NCBI GenBank assembly: GCA_025716855.1
Contig: JAIXMQ010000040.1
Location: 1-64,000 of the forward strand
Length of the DNA stretch: 64,000 nt
Source: Pilaira anomala
Lineage: Eukaryota; Mucoromycota; Mucoromycetes; Mucorales; Mucoraceae
Reading direction: 5' to 3'
This document shows positions 46,802 through 59,000 of the stretch, in pieces. The notes beneath the pieces are model-generated. The model was not told where the DNA came from and searched no databases. It saw only the letters and a list, made by a program, of their open reading frames with translations. Every line of letters begins with the position of its first letter. Position 1 is the stretch's first letter. Both the position numbers and the translations under genes were made by a program.

Positions 46802-47286
46802 ATATAAGGGATAAGTTACATAAATTAAATAAAAAAAAAAAAGTTTATATGTATATACCTCTTATTATTCTGAACAATGGGTACAACAAGACCATTATTC
46901 TTTTTTCTTCTGGAATTTGATAGAGAAGAAGAAAAAGAAGAACTAATAGAGTCATCAGACTCAGAAGAAATAGCGGATAATTCAAGCTTGATTGACACAA
47001 TTTCCTTTCTACGCTCAACTCTTCTCGCTTTAACAGGTAGTACAGTTCTACGTTGTTGTTGTGGAGTATTTGGAGCAGAGGCAGAGGTCTTTTTGGGAAT
47101 CATAACAATAGGAACTTTTGTATTAAAACTACTATGACTAGATTTTGATTGTTTCTTTTTTTGATAAAAATGATGTTGTGTTGTACTAGACTTTATTTTA
47201 TCATTTGTTATATTTATTTTACTTTGCTTTTCAAGATGGACAACATGACTTGTGTTGGCTTTAATATTAACAATGTGTGTTGACAT
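46454..47286 (-). CDS. PNRC/Edc1-like mRNA-decapping activator
   Basis: Exons complement 47286-46859 and 46754-46454 give 729 nt, 242 residues. The protein is mostly low-complexity and basic, with Ser-rich runs. Its recognisable element is VYAGPTFNNSPAPNTLPIPAF in exon 2, which matches the PNRC short motif (FAG-x-F-x-x-x-P-x-P-x-x-LP-x-P) that binds the Dcp1 EVH1 domain and activates Dcp2. The C-terminal SKDLMKILSPQPLKND resembles the conserved RSxDLxxLL-type element that accompanies it. Yeast Edc1/Edc2 and animal PNRC2 act the same way in cytoplasmic P-bodies. Upstream in-frame Met codons give only a poly-Phe stretch, so MSTHIVN was chosen. Confidence 0.75.
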
Positions 47287-47612
47287 TTTGTATAAAAAAA
47301 AAACGGAAATAAGTATATAAATGTGTGTGTGTGTGTGTGTGTGTGTGAAAAAAGTAAAGAAGAAGAAGAAAAAAAAAAAAAAAAAAAAAAAAAAAGATTT
47401 TTCCGTCTTTTTTGGATGACTGGCCACGTTTGTGGTCGGGACAAATAATAATGATAATATAACAGTGAGACATGTTAAAATAGTTTCCTCTCGCTCCTAT
47501 ATATAAGGGTCTCGTTTTTTTTTTCATTTTTTTTTTCTTTGTTCTTAATTTATTATAGTGCCTTTTTTTTTCCACTTTTTATTTTATTTTATTTTTTTAA
47601 TTTCTATATAAT
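47287..47612. promoter_or_regulatory. Divergent promoter between PNRC-like and CAP-Gly genes
   Basis: About 325 bp containing a (TG)n run (47322-47346), A26 (47371-47396) and a central less AT-rich patch around 47407-47445 (GGCCACGTTTGTGGTCGGGAC), then T-rich DNA leading to the ATG at 47613. Confidence 0.5.
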
Positions 47613-48759
47613 ATGTCAGCAAGGACATGGATTGATTCTAAAAAGACGTTAACATCTTCACGATCTACACCTACTTCAAATTATCGTCATTCACAGTCAT
47701 TAAATATTGGAGACCGAGTTCAAATTAATTCTATGTATGGCATAATAAGATTCATTGGCACAACAAAATTTAAAAGTGGTACCTGGGCTGGTATTGAATT
47801 AGATTGTGTTGGTTTAGGAAAAAATGATGGTTCTGTTGAAGGGTATAAAATATATATTGATAGTATATGTATGTATGTACATACATATATACTAACCTAT
47901 ATCCTTCTTTTTTTACAGTCATCGTTATTTTAATTGTCCACCAAATACAGGTTTATTTATATTGGCGATAAAAGTGATAAAGCAACTACACAACAGACCA
48001 TTAACACCACATAGATCAAATTCATCCAAATTATCATCTCCTTCATTACGTGTATTACCTCCTTTACCGAAAAAGGTAATATTATCTGAAGATAACGAAT
48101 TATTGTTACTCAAAAAGAGAATTGATATGCTAGAGGCAGAAAATAAAATGTTAAAGCAACTCAATCAATCATCTACGAGCCGAATTCAATTCTTGGAACA
48201 AACTGTGGTTGAAGTCAAGAGAGCTGGAATGGATAGTATCGAGATAATGGAAACCATGGTAACAAATGAACGAGAAAAGAATAAATTACTTGAATTAGAG
48301 CAAAATGAATTAAGACTAGCTGGTCTAGAAGCAATTGAATCTTATGAAAGTACATTAAATACATTACAAGTCGAAAATAAAAAATTACAACAATCTCATC
48401 ATCAGGAAATTCAAGTTTTATTACAAGATATTAATGTATTAGAAAATGTATTACAAAATAAAATGGATAAACAAGTTGATCTTGTTCAATCCTTAAAAAG
48501 AGAACGGCAAAATAATTGTAAACTTACAACTGAACTAAAATCTTTAAAGTTTCAATTAAAAATAACAACAACTGAAAATAATTATAATAATAACAACAGC
48601 AGATGGTCTTTTATGAGATTAGATACCCCAATTGAAGAAGAAGACGAAGACGAAGAATCTGATTTACTACGACGTTGTCCTCTTTGTGAGAAACAAGGTC
48701 ATGATATAATCCATTGTTCCATCTTGACAAACCAAAAACAAAATCATCTTATTTCTTAA
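47613..48759 (+). CDS. CLIP-170/Bik1/Tip1-like CAP-Gly microtubule plus-end protein
   Basis: Exons 47613-47842 and 47919-48759 give 1071 nt, 356 residues. A CAP-Gly domain spans about residues 31-92: IGDRVQINSMYGIIRFIG, then KSGTWAGIELDCVGLGKNDGSVEGHRYFNC. The canonical GKNDG groove is intact, so it should bind EEY/F tails of tubulin and EB1. A long coiled coil follows (about residues 140-315: LLLLKKRIDMLEAENKML to LKSLKFQLK). The C-terminus has an acidic stretch and a zinc knuckle CPLCEKQGHDIIHC, as in CLIP-170, which normally binds dynactin p150/LIS1. It is shorter than animal CLIP-170 and close to fungal Bik1/Tip1 size. Confidence 0.9.
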
Positions 48760-49505
48760 CTACTAATTACAAATTATACATACAACATTAAAATAAAAAG
48801 ATTTCTGTAAATATCTGTTACACACTACTTTATTGTATTAAATTACATTAACCTTTTTTAATGTCAAAAACATTATGATATCCCTACTATCCTAGGCACT
48901 CGAAACGTGTTATTCAGACTACTCTTATTGTTACTTTTTTCATTTTAACTTGTCTGGCCTGATTATTAATTGATTTAACTACCTTTAGTATCACAACGAA
49001 AAAAAAAAAAAAATAGCTTCATTTCTCAAAGAAAACATCATTCAATTTATATATATATGGTCTAATGTCGAACTTTTTTGTTCTCTTTCTCTCTATCTCT
49101 CCACAATTACATGCAACCGTGCGTTTCTTTTAGAATCAACTATGTAACCCATACGAACATCACATGCCTTCTTTTTTTAATATATAAAAAAGGTTAGCAT
49201 TTTTATCCTCACTCGAGGGAAATTATAATATATATTAATCTGCAGGTTGTCTTGACACTCCGTTTTGCATTCTACTACATATAGTTTGTTTTCTATATTC
49301 AGGTACAATACATAGTTGTGCGTATTATAGCCTTTGACAAATGATAAAACAAATGGGTATATTACATTACTATGTATGACCCTATTTACAACAAAAAAGT
49401 GCACAAACCACACACACACACACACAAAAAGTGAGCTTATTATTTAATGTAAATCTTTCAGGGTACACAAAACCACGTTTTTTCTCTTATTTTATTCTAT
49501 AAAAT
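48760..49505. other. Intergenic between convergent CAP-Gly and mitochondrial carrier genes
   Basis: About 750 bp of AT-rich DNA with 3' UTR-like AATAAA near 48790, an A14 run at about 48998-49012 and a (CA)n run at 49410-49425. No gene was recognised. Confidence 0.5.
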
Positions 49506-49846
49506 CTATAATTTACTCATAGCATCCATTGCCATTTCATAAGCAAAGAAAGTAGCAGCATTTGCAGGGAAAGCTCTGACAAGAGTTGGACCGATACCAT
49601 TAATAAATGCTTTAGGACCAGATGCTTTATATAATGTCTTTACGACTTGTCCAAGTGACTTGTAACGAAGATCGTTTTGGAAGTTACTCTTGATCACGTC
49701 TTGAGGATAAGCAGGAATCCAGGCAGCAAAACCAGATAAACCACCAGCCATAAGTAAATCAAATGTGCTTAATTTACCATCGGATTTTACGGATTGAATT
49801 AAACGTTTAATACCCTCATAACCAACTAAAGTTTTTCATTAAAAAA

Positions 49847-49883
<37 letters not shown>

Positions 49884-50819
49884 TTTCTTTTTTTTTTTTT
49901 TATTCACTTACCGAAATATGCAAAATAACTAGGTGTATCTCTCAATAAGGTAATACCCATACCACGATAGATACCCTTAAATCCTTGATCACGAACAGTA
50001 CGAACACCACAATCAATCACACCTTTATACTATACACACACACAGTTAATAAGTTTGATCTAACATTTTTTTTTTCGATTATATATATATATAAAACTTA
50101 CAGCAGGTTGATGTTTACCATCAGCACCTATAAATCCTTTAGGATCTTGAGTTTGTAACTTGACCTTTAAAAGTTCAATAGGACAATTCAAAAAGGCCAT
50201 GACGGAACCGGCCATTGAACCAGCAATACCAATTTCGACTATAGATATAAATTTTGCATATTAGATCAATTGAAAAAAAAAAATTATGTGTGTGTACACT
50301 TTACCAATAGATAAAACCTTTTTTTCATCTCCGTTTTGTAATAAGCGTCTAGAATGACCATTTGCCATAAACATGACAGCATTACTATTAAAAAAAAATT
50401 AATAAATTTTCTTGATCTCTTTCCCGATTTATATTACCAGAAACCAATACCGGCTAAAGGAGACATAACACCTCGATAAAGACCTTTTGCCTATCATTAC
50501 AGAAAAAAAGAAAAATTTTAAGGTACAGAAATTTCATTTTGATATCTATTTGAAACTTACACCTTCTTCCTTGATTAATTTACGGACACAGTCCATAGCA
50601 CTACTATAAATTGGAGGAGAAGGTTGGGTTTGTAAGCGCACCTTAATGGTGTCAGCGGGATGACCTGGAGAAAGACAAGTTAGATTCCGAATGTCAAACT
50701 TTTTTGTGTGTGTGTGCCTTACCAACAACCACTTGGGCCCAACCACCTATAGTGCCTGCAATTAAATCTTGAGCAAGCTTAGGAATAAGAGGTTTCTTCT
50801 CTTGTGTTAAAGTGGCCAT
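49506..50819 (-). CDS. Mitochondrial carrier family (SLC25) transporter
   Basis: Seven exons join from [19 protein letters not shown] at 50819 to [11 protein letters not shown] at 49506, about 310 residues. Three tandem carrier repeats are visible, each with the Px[DE]xxK signature: [26 protein letters not shown] and [13 protein letters not shown], and with matching GxxGxxRG elements ([32 protein letters not shown]). It is an inner-membrane exchanger. The [13 protein letters not shown] / [14 protein letters not shown] pattern suggests the carnitine-acylcarnitine or basic-amino-acid branch (SLC25A20/29-like, yeast Crc1/Ort1/Ymc1), but the substrate is not certain. An unusually long T-run (about 35) lies in the intron at 49850-49881. 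Exon edges are approximate. Confidence 0.88.
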
Positions 50820-50999
50820 ACTCTTATTATCGAACGGAAGGAAGGTAAAAAAAGAAAAAAGAAAAAAGAAAAAAAGAGCAAATATGATTACTATTATACT
50901 AAGAAAAAAAATTAACAAAAAAAAGATCATTGGGGAAAAAGTGACTGCCAAGATCGATAAAAATAGATGGTTCACTTTGTAGTTATGCTTTCTAACAAA

Positions 51000-52127
51000 A
51001 AGGTTATTTTACACTCTTTGGTTTAAAGTGCAAGAGATTGAAGGATGGTAATGTGACCGTGTGTGAGACTTTATCTTCCAAAAATTGAGGTCAGTTTTTC
51101 TGGTTGGATATCTAGTCGAGGTGCCATGGCTGTACACGATTGTGACCATCGCATGGTATTTCCTGTGTTTGGACCTATATTGTACATGCATTTTTTTTTA
51201 ATATTTTTACTCTGTATTGTTATATAAGATAAATTATCTATTTACCTAAATCAATTCGAGTTTCTTCTGTTACGATATGCTTCATGCCTGCTTCAACTAT
51301 CCCCTTTTTATATATTGCATTCATGTACATTATTACCAGCTCGAAAGACTACTTTGATACAACTTTCATTCCCAGTATATCCTAAAAAGAAAGAAAACTT
51401 TAAGCTGTTTCTTCTTTTTATTTATATGATATATAGAACGTACTCTATATAGGCTCATATATTCAAAGAAACCAGCACACCCACCTGACTTTAAAAGCCT
51501 TTGAATTTCCTTCAAAACTTAATGGCCATTCAGATTTTTTTAAGGGTATCCACAAAGACACGTAACTAACTGGAATATAATCAAAACTATGATCCGGAAA
51601 ATAAAGGCCTTGAACAACATTTCCTAACGAAAAGGAAGCATTGGATACTTTTATTGACCATAGCAGAGATAACGATACCGACGGAATTGGGTAATCTTGC
51701 GCCATATCTAATAAAAATGCACCTGGTCTACACCGCCCCAATATATCTAGTAGACAATCGATTCCTTTTTCAAATGAGATGTAATCGTTTACTTGGGATA
51801 AAAAGTTTCTAAAAATATGATGATGTTAAAAAGCTTCAGTATGCGTTTTACTGTATTAAAGTAATTGTACCCGTTAAATAAATGTTTAGAAGCAAAGTGG
51901 GTCTATATGTAATACACAGAAAAAAAAAAATGATTTTTTTTTAATATCAATGCGTATTTACTTTACGCCAGTGTAATCATAATTGTTCGTCTTTGTCTCT
52001 CGTGGCAATTTAATAAGCTGTGAGCTGTCAACGTCATGATATATTCTACCTCCAAATCTTCAGATAAAAATAGTTTTCTTGAAAACTAGCTTCCTCTTCT
52101 TCAGAAGTAAATGTTTTAAGCGATCCA

Positions 52128-52171
<44 letters not shown>

Positions 52172-52230
52172 TAAAAAATATAAAGAGAAAGAAGAAAGAG
52201 GGATCCAATTAGTTTGTGTGATTGATTTGA
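51000..52230 (-). pseudogene. Decayed SAM-dependent methyltransferase gene (UMTA/LaeA-like class common in Mucorales)
   Basis: Minus-strand pieces match this family in order but in different frames: GGRIYHDVDSSQ (about 52040), ISFEKGIDCLLDI then RPGAFLLDMAQDYP (motif I, about 51720), VVQGLYFPDHSFDYI (about 51600; family form GLPFPDNSFDY), WPLSFEG (about 51520), then in the next frame KEIQRLLKSGG-CAGFFEYMSL, then AGMKHIVTEETRIDLG (about 51260) and NTMRWSQS near the end. Motif I has an inserted base and lacks the GCGPG glycines, and a one-base shift interrupts the post-WP helix, so it is not functional. A long poly-A run (coding strand) lies at its 5' part. Confidence 0.6.
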
Positions 52231-52239
52231 GCAAAATAG

Positions 52240-53430
52240 TAATTATCTTTGAGGCTCAGTTGTGAACAATTACTACATATCATACATAATTTGGCGTCTT
52301 TTCTCATAACAAAAGAGAGAGAAATAGTGTATAACATCCAGCTTGTTCTTTTTACGGGATGAACAGAAGAGACGTAACTAAAATATTTTTTTTCGCAAAA
52401 AAAGTTTTATTTGTTTGTTTGTTTGCCTGCTTTAGAGTTTTATATAATAGAGGGTAAAAGATTTTTTATAGACGCGTATGTAATGTCAAGGACAAAATGG
52501 CATACATATTCTGCACAGCTGTAAAAAGAGAAAACAGGTTACGTTGATGTATCTCGCGACAAACTCTTGAAGAATGACAACTTCCATAAGTTACTAAATA
52601 GTGGCTTATTTCATTTTTATTTTTAAAAAGAATGTTGTTTGATATATCTGATCCATGTGGAAACATCAATAATTAAGATGATAATCTAAACGAATGTCAA
52701 TCAATATGATTCGAATGATCAATAACTTAGAGAGGAATTACCTATAGAATGAAACTACTTGTATATTTAGGTATCATTAAAAAAAAATATATGAAAAGTT
52801 GCTTCGGTTCGAATAAATCCTTTCCAACAACTGAAGAGGAGCCACAAAAGCGAAAAAAAATAATCCTAATATTTGTTTAATATTAGGAAAGGCGATTTGA
52901 GTTTAACCAAATCTTTTCTTTTCCTTTTAGTTATTACACAGTTTCGTGCATACATAAATTCATAAACATGTTTCTATATATATATATATATATATTTACT
53001 CTTATTCATTAAAAGGTCATCTATGAGGGAAAAAAAAAAAAAAAGTGGTGATAATAATAATAGGCCACGATAGACATTTTTGCTATTCTACTTTTCCTTA
53101 CGTCGCTTCATCAATAAGCTTCTAAGACTACTACTATTAGGTAGTGCGTTATGAAAATATTTGTTTATCTAAAACAAGACACGAAAGCATAAATTAAGAT
53201 TTTTTTTTTTTTTTTTTTTTTACCCAAAAACTATTGTTAATTATGGTGATACGAATTAAAGTAAAGCCAATGAAAGAGAAATACAAGTTTTTGCTTTAAT
53301 CATAAAGGCAAATTTGTTGAGAGATCTTCAAAACAGTCCCCCTTTTTTTTTTCCTTTCAAGGAAAATTGAGAAACCGCCTTTTCTCCAAAGCATTTTAAA
53401 ACCAAAAAAAAAAATTCCGTTTTCTCTTTT

Positions 53431-53463
<33 letters not shown>

Positions 53464-53477
53464 CCGTTCTAACAAAA
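52240..53477. other. Intergenic region upstream of the ELO gene
   Basis: About 1.2 kb of AT-rich spacer with no recognised gene. It contains (TA)n at 52976-52995, a TAATAATAATA stretch near 53050, T18-type runs at 53204-53221, and the ELO promoter with a T24 tract (53440-53463) only 14 bp before the ATG. Confidence 0.5.
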
Positions 53478-54550
53478 ATGTCAATTGAATTTAGTATAGA
53501 TAGACCTTTTGGTATCAATTTATTTGAACATTTTGATAAAGTATATACATCCTTGATTGGTCAATCAGCCAATGATTTTACTTTTGTTCAAGGTTATACC
53601 CCACTCTCCACCTTGCCAGAAGGTACAGTACAAACATGCAGGGCAAAAAAATCAAAAAAAAAAAATATTTTCTAACGCTTTATATATATATATATATAGT
53701 TATGGTTGGATGTGTTACTTATTTTACAATCATCTTTGGTGGCCGTGCTTTAATGAGCAACAATAAGCCATTGCCCTGCAAGTTCTTTTTCCAAATTCAT
53801 AACGTGCTTTTGACACTTGTGTCTGGAGCTTTATTAGCATTATTATTTGAACAATTGTTCCCACAGTTGTATCGTCACGGGTTTTATTATGCCATTTGTT
53901 CTGAAAAGGCTTGGACACCTCAGTTGGAATTGATCTATTATTTGAATTATTTGGTAAAGTGGTGGGAGTTGGTTGATACAGGATTTTTGGTTATTAAGAA
54001 GAAGAAGCTTGGTAAGTTAAAATGTGAGTGAAGAAAGGAAATGTTTGTACTGAAAGATATATATCTATATTATATAGAATTCTTGCACTACTTTCATCAT
54101 AGTATGACAATGGCTTTATGTTATACACAATTAGTTGGTAAAACCACAGTGGTAAGTGAGCGGAGAGAGAGAGCGAGATGATTATATTTTTAACTTTTTT
54201 TTTTTTTGAAGTCCTGGGTTCCTATTATCCTCAACTTGACAGTCCATGTATTCATGTATTATTATTACTTTAGAACAGCAACAGGAGCCAAAATTTGGTG
54301 GAAAAAATATTTGACCAGTTTACAAATTACACAATTTGTGATTGATTTGGTAATTATTTATACCGTAACCTGGTCATATTTTGCCTATACCTATTACCCA
54401 TTTTTACCCAACTTTGGTACTTGCGCTGGTACTGAAAGTGCAGCGGCTTTTGGGTGTGCTATTTTAACTTCCTACTTGTTCTTGTTTATCAACTTTTATA
54501 GAATGACATATAATCAAAAGAAGCAGCAAAAGCAACAAAAAAAGAATTAA
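53478..54550 (+). CDS. Very-long-chain fatty acid elongase, ELO family (Elo2/Elo3-like)
   Basis: Exons 53478-53622, 53700-54011, 54078-54151 and 54212-54550 give 870 nt, 289 residues. The family signatures are KWWELVDTGFLVIKKKKLEFLHYFHH, with the HxxHH box at 156-160, and CYTQLVGKTTVSWVPI, NLTVHVFMYYYYF and LPNFGTCAGTESAAAFG. Several transmembrane helices are evident and the C-terminus KKQQKQQKKN is Lys-rich, acting as an ER-retention type tail. It catalyses the condensation step of fatty acid elongation at the ER. Sequence order resembles yeast Elo2/Elo3 (C20-C26 sphingolipid acyl chains), which is an inference. Convergent with the POF1-like gene, 20 bp between stops. Confidence 0.93.
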
Positions 54551-54570
54551 TTTAATAATAAAGAAGTATT

Positions 54571-55299
54571 TTATTCATACAATTTTTCATCTTCAATAAA
54601 TTGAAGAATACTGGGTTCCAACATGGTTTTGAGCTGATTCGTCTCTTGTGCTTTGACTTGTTGACGGACCAAGGTACTAGAGATGAAAGCAAGGTCAGGG
54701 TCTAGTTGGATACGATCAATCGGTTGATGTACACGATTCCAGAATTCAGTATCAACTTGACCACGATCTGCACAAATAATATGACATGTTTTGAAAAAAG
54801 GGGATAAGACTTCATCTACAGAGAGAGGTTGATAATACTTTGGATCAAAGAGTCGGATGATGGTATCGTAACCTAATATAAAGTGAAGTTCCACAGGGTC
54901 TTGTTTAAACCACGCTTGTATCGCTTGTGCTTTATCCACAAATTTGCCGTGTGTGGTCAAACCGACAGCGATAGGGTGGTCAAACGAAAGGGCCATGAGC
55001 TCCATCATTTGAGCACGTTGTAAAACACTTGCGCCTGATAACTGTTTATCTACATTGTTAACAGAGAATAAAAGTAAAGAAGCGTCAAAGTAGTGATGTG
55101 GTTTAGTAGCTAATGCCTTTGTGAGTAAATTGGCATGTGCTTTTGTAGGTGGGTTAAATGAAGAATCAAGAATGAGTAAACGACGTGGCTTTGTACTAGT
55201 AGGCCAGGTACTAAAAATTGTAAAAAATTCTTGGTCTTTGTTCTTTTTTAAAATATTGGTAATGACCTCTTTACGTGCATGTACTTTTTGAACCCACAT
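54571..55299 (-). CDS. Nicotinamide-nucleotide adenylyltransferase-like protein (Pof1/NMNAT family)
   Basis: Single exon of 242 residues from MWVQKVHARKEVITN; the upstream in-frame Met (55338) only adds a Phe/Cys-rich leader. The Rossmann nucleotidyltransferase signature LILDSSFNPPTKAHANLL (G/SFNPxxxxH) and the C-terminal ISSTLVRQQVK (ISSTxxR) bind ATP. Other supporting features are FSVNNVDKQLSGASVLQRAQMM and LHFILGYDTIIRLFDPKYY. The divergence from canonical Nma1 and the S-for-G in SFNP fit yeast Pof1, an ATPase with NMN adenylyltransferase ancestry. Its role could be NAD synthesis or filamentation-related protein quality control as reported for Pof1. Confidence 0.85.
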   Translation of the reverse strand: MWVQKVHARKEVITNILKKNKDQEFFTIFSTWPTSTKPRRLLILDSSFNPPTKAHANLLTKALATKPHHYFDASLLLFSVNNVDKQLSGASVLQRAQMMELMALSFDHPIAVGLTTHGKFVDKAQAIQAWFKQDPVELHFILGYDTIIRLFDPKYYQPLSVDEVLSPFFKTCHIICADRGQVDTEFWNRVHQPIDRIQLDPDLAFISSTLVRQQVKAQETNQLKTMLEPSILQFIEDEKLYE

Positions 55300-56022
55300 T
55301 TTGAATGAGCAAAAAAAAAATAAAATATTCCTCTTCAAGTCTGAAATTCAGATCAATAGGAGCTTGGAAAAATAGAGTGCCTGTGATAATGAATGAGTAT
55401 TACTAGTTAAAACATGTTTTTTTTTTCTTCAAGATAAAAAAGCTTTGATGTCAAATGGCTTCCATAAATAAAATAGTAAATTAATTACAAGAGAACTAAA
55501 GTTTTATTCAAAATAAAATCTATCAATATAAAGTGATGAAGTATATTATATTACAAGAAATGAGGAAAACCTCGTTCTCTTTAACTAAGAAAAAAAAAAA
55601 AAAAAAAAGGGAGCGCAAAAAGAAACAATTGTAAATTCAATAGGAGGATAGAGTTTGAGCAGTAATAGGAACTTTATTATTTAATTATCCAAACGAAAGC
55701 CAAAAATTATTTTTGTGGGATAGAAGAGTTTGATTGTGTGGAACAGATGTCAAATGATTAAAATAATTTTAATAATGCAACATTTTCTTGTTAAACCAAA
55801 TAATATTAGTGCTACTGTATGATCTAAAACCTTCTTTTTCTCTCAATGTTTATATTGAATCACATGTAATACATTTAAGCCTTTCATGCGAAAGAATACA
55901 AGAATTAATTGAAAAAAAAAAAGCGATTAATTTATTATTTAGTAGTCTTTTCTAATATTTAATAAAAGTAAATAGTAGTTAAGTTTATTCTAAAGGAGTG
56001 AGATAAGTAATTTGAAAATAAT
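55300..56022. other. Intergenic between POF1-like and kelch membrane-protein genes
   Basis: About 720 bp of AT-rich spacer, the 5' flank of the POF1-like gene and the 3' flank of the kelch gene. It includes an A18 run at about 55591-55608. No gene was recognised. Confidence 0.5.
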
Positions 56023-59000
56023 TTAACGCATATCACGTAAATGAACATCTTGTACACCATTTAATTGATGTTGTGAATTGGTATCGCTTGAAATACTACC
56101 ACGACTTTGTCTTTCATTAAACATGTGAGAGAAACCGTTTTGGTGGTCATGATTGTTTGTAGCAGGAGGAGTGGTAGCATAAGGGTTTAACTTTTCAGTC
56201 GATTGAAAGAAGGGGTTCTCTCTGATACTACTTGGTGTTTGCTGATTTGAGTAAGTTTCGGCAATACCAGTAACATTATTGTTCTTGAGAGGACCATTGG
56301 AAGCAGCATTATCAAGTGATCTAAAGACTTCATCATCAACATAGTAAGCCTTGAATAATAATTCCAAGATTTGCATACGTTCTTCAACACGAGAGACACG
56401 TTGAGCTTCAGTTTCTTGACCCATATTTTGGAATTCGTTCACATTGAATCGATGATGAACAGGATGAACTAAAGGAATACCACTATCGGTTGTCTTGAAC
56501 TTGTCTTGTAAACCAGCAAGTAACGATTGCTTACGACTACCAGTAGACCAACGATGAACAACACCCCAAGGAGATCTAGGACGATAACCGAATAACCAAG
56601 CTTGTGCAGCAATCAATAAACCAAAGATACCACCCACAAAACCTAAAGCATTCACAAGTGTATACATCTTGACTTCACGAGCTTCCAAGATAGCAAAGCT
56701 TTGAGGAATGACAGCAAGAGAACCAAGGTCGATATGACCTTGAGTATAATTAGGGTTAGGTGCTTCAGATCTGAAATTGGATTCGATTTCGGGAGTAGAG
56801 TTTGTAACGGGTAAGAAACCAACATAGTTCCAACCGACGGGTTGTAAATACTTGTGGTTGACAATTTCGTAACTAAGTGCACTGTAGGTAAAAGGTTCGA
56901 TTGTAAAAACATTGGTAGCTTGAAGGTCATTACGTTCAGCATTTTGCCAGTTCAAGACATCGAATTCAGATAAATAGTTACTGATATCATCACCGAGAGG
57001 ATAGATCTTAGCATTAGGGTTCATTTTCTTGGGGAAGACAGAAACATGAATACGACCATAGGTAGTGGCTTGATCACCAAACATAGTGAAAAGTAAACGA
57101 GAACCATTGTTTTGACCTGAAGTAGAAGTTAATTGGAATGATTCAGGAGCACGGAACAAGAAACAGTTGACAGCACCAAGATTATCAGAGAAAGTGGGTT
57201 GGAAAATGGACATGTTTAATTTTTGAACGAAACTAGTACAAGAATAACCATTATCTGTTTGACAACCAATACCTGGAGCACCTGAGTCACCATTGGTAGA
57301 GACAGCACTTTGATCAGGGAAACCATCGTAACAGAAACGAACATCGGGTACTTCAACACTTGCAGCAGGATATTCAATACGTTGTACTACATTAGGACTA
57401 TCAATTGCTTGACGAATAACAAAATAAAGGAACATGATGAAAAAGAACAAGAAGAATACTTGAGATACAATACGACCAGTTTCAGCCCATACTGGTTCAC
57501 CAGTACGTGGTTTCCAAATATCGTTATGAATACGTACAACTAACCAACGAATATAAGATTGGAATTTCCAAAGTAAGAATAAGATGATGACCAATAAAAC
57601 TACACCGGCAACGGTAACACCAGCAATAAGTCCCTTGGATACAGATCCATCTCCATTGTTTGAGTCAGATTCAGCAAAAGATTGTAACCAAGCATTTGAT
57701 GTAATATCAAGTGTATTAATATCGTTATAATAAGAATTAGATGAAGAACCTGTAACCAAAAAAAAAAAAAAAGGAGTAAAAAAAAGAGAGATGATTAGGA
57801 GAGAGTTCTGTATATGTATGTATATATGTATATGTATATATTACCAAAAGCAACGGTAAGATGTTTATCATCTAAAATACCACCTACTGCAAAAGCACGA
57901 CGAGATGGAGGAATACCACGAATAGAAGGTAAAGTCCAAGTCCAAGTCTTTGTATCAAGAATAGCAATAGTATTTAAATATTGTCTCAATCTTTGAGTAC
58001 CACCATTATTACCTAAATTAATAATAAATTAATTCAATACATGTATAAATATATATATGTAAGTATATATTACATACCACCGAAAATAAGAATTTTATCA
58101 TCAGAAGCTACTCACAAAAAATATAATCAATCAGAACTGAGTCTTAATAAATATGAATACAAATATAATCAAATACTTACTAACAACAGCAGTATGATCA
58201 GAAGCTGGAGAGGGATAACGTTCAGAACCAGCAGAAGCAACATTTTGAATAAACCATTTATTAGTAGGAGGATCATAAACCCAAACTTGATTATTACTAG
58301 CTAAAGAACGTTCGGAGCCGGTATCGATTACACCACCAATAACTACAAGTTGACCGTTACTGTTGTACAAAATAAATAAGTAAAAATAAAATAATAAAAT
58401 AAAAATCGTGTTTAATTACCTTAAAATAGAAGTGGTATGTCCATATCTACCAAACTGTGAAGGAGCTAATGCTTTAGGTACGAATTGAGCATCATATACA
58501 TGTAAAGTATTAAATACAGTATTAAGAGCAGTAATGGCACCACCAAAGACATAAGTTAATTTGTTCTTAGAATCATAAGTAGCAGAAAAGTATTCCTTAT
58601 TAAATACAAAATCAGCTGGAATAGGATTTCCTACCGACTCATTCTTATTTTGATTATGAGCAGTCCAGGTCTTTGAGGGTAAATTGAAATTATAGATCTG
58701 CATAGGAAGTCCACGTCCAGCGGTTTCGTTTGACATACCACCCATCAAAATCATGTTTTCACCGTCTGCAGTAAAGAAAGATTGACTGTATAAGGTACCA
58801 TTAGGAGGAGTGATTTGTTCAACACGTTGCCAGTTATAAGTAGTAGAAGTTTGGGTGAGTTGATAAAGATCATTTGTGTATTTTGAAGTTGCATTCTCGC
58901 CACCGAAAAGATATAATGAGTTGTTATGTTGTGCTGATGCCATACCACCTTTAAAGGGTAAGTTGTTCATGAATGAAGGAACATAAAAGTAGGCTTGTAC

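Noticed and set aside
51463..51741. Intact 92-residue protein on the minus strand
   Set aside because: It contains only part of a methyltransferase; flanking motifs continue in other frames, so it is treated as part of a pseudogene.
52800..52830. GGTTCGAATAAATCC as a tRNA 3' end
   Set aside because: Loop spacing is wrong and no other cloverleaf arms are present.
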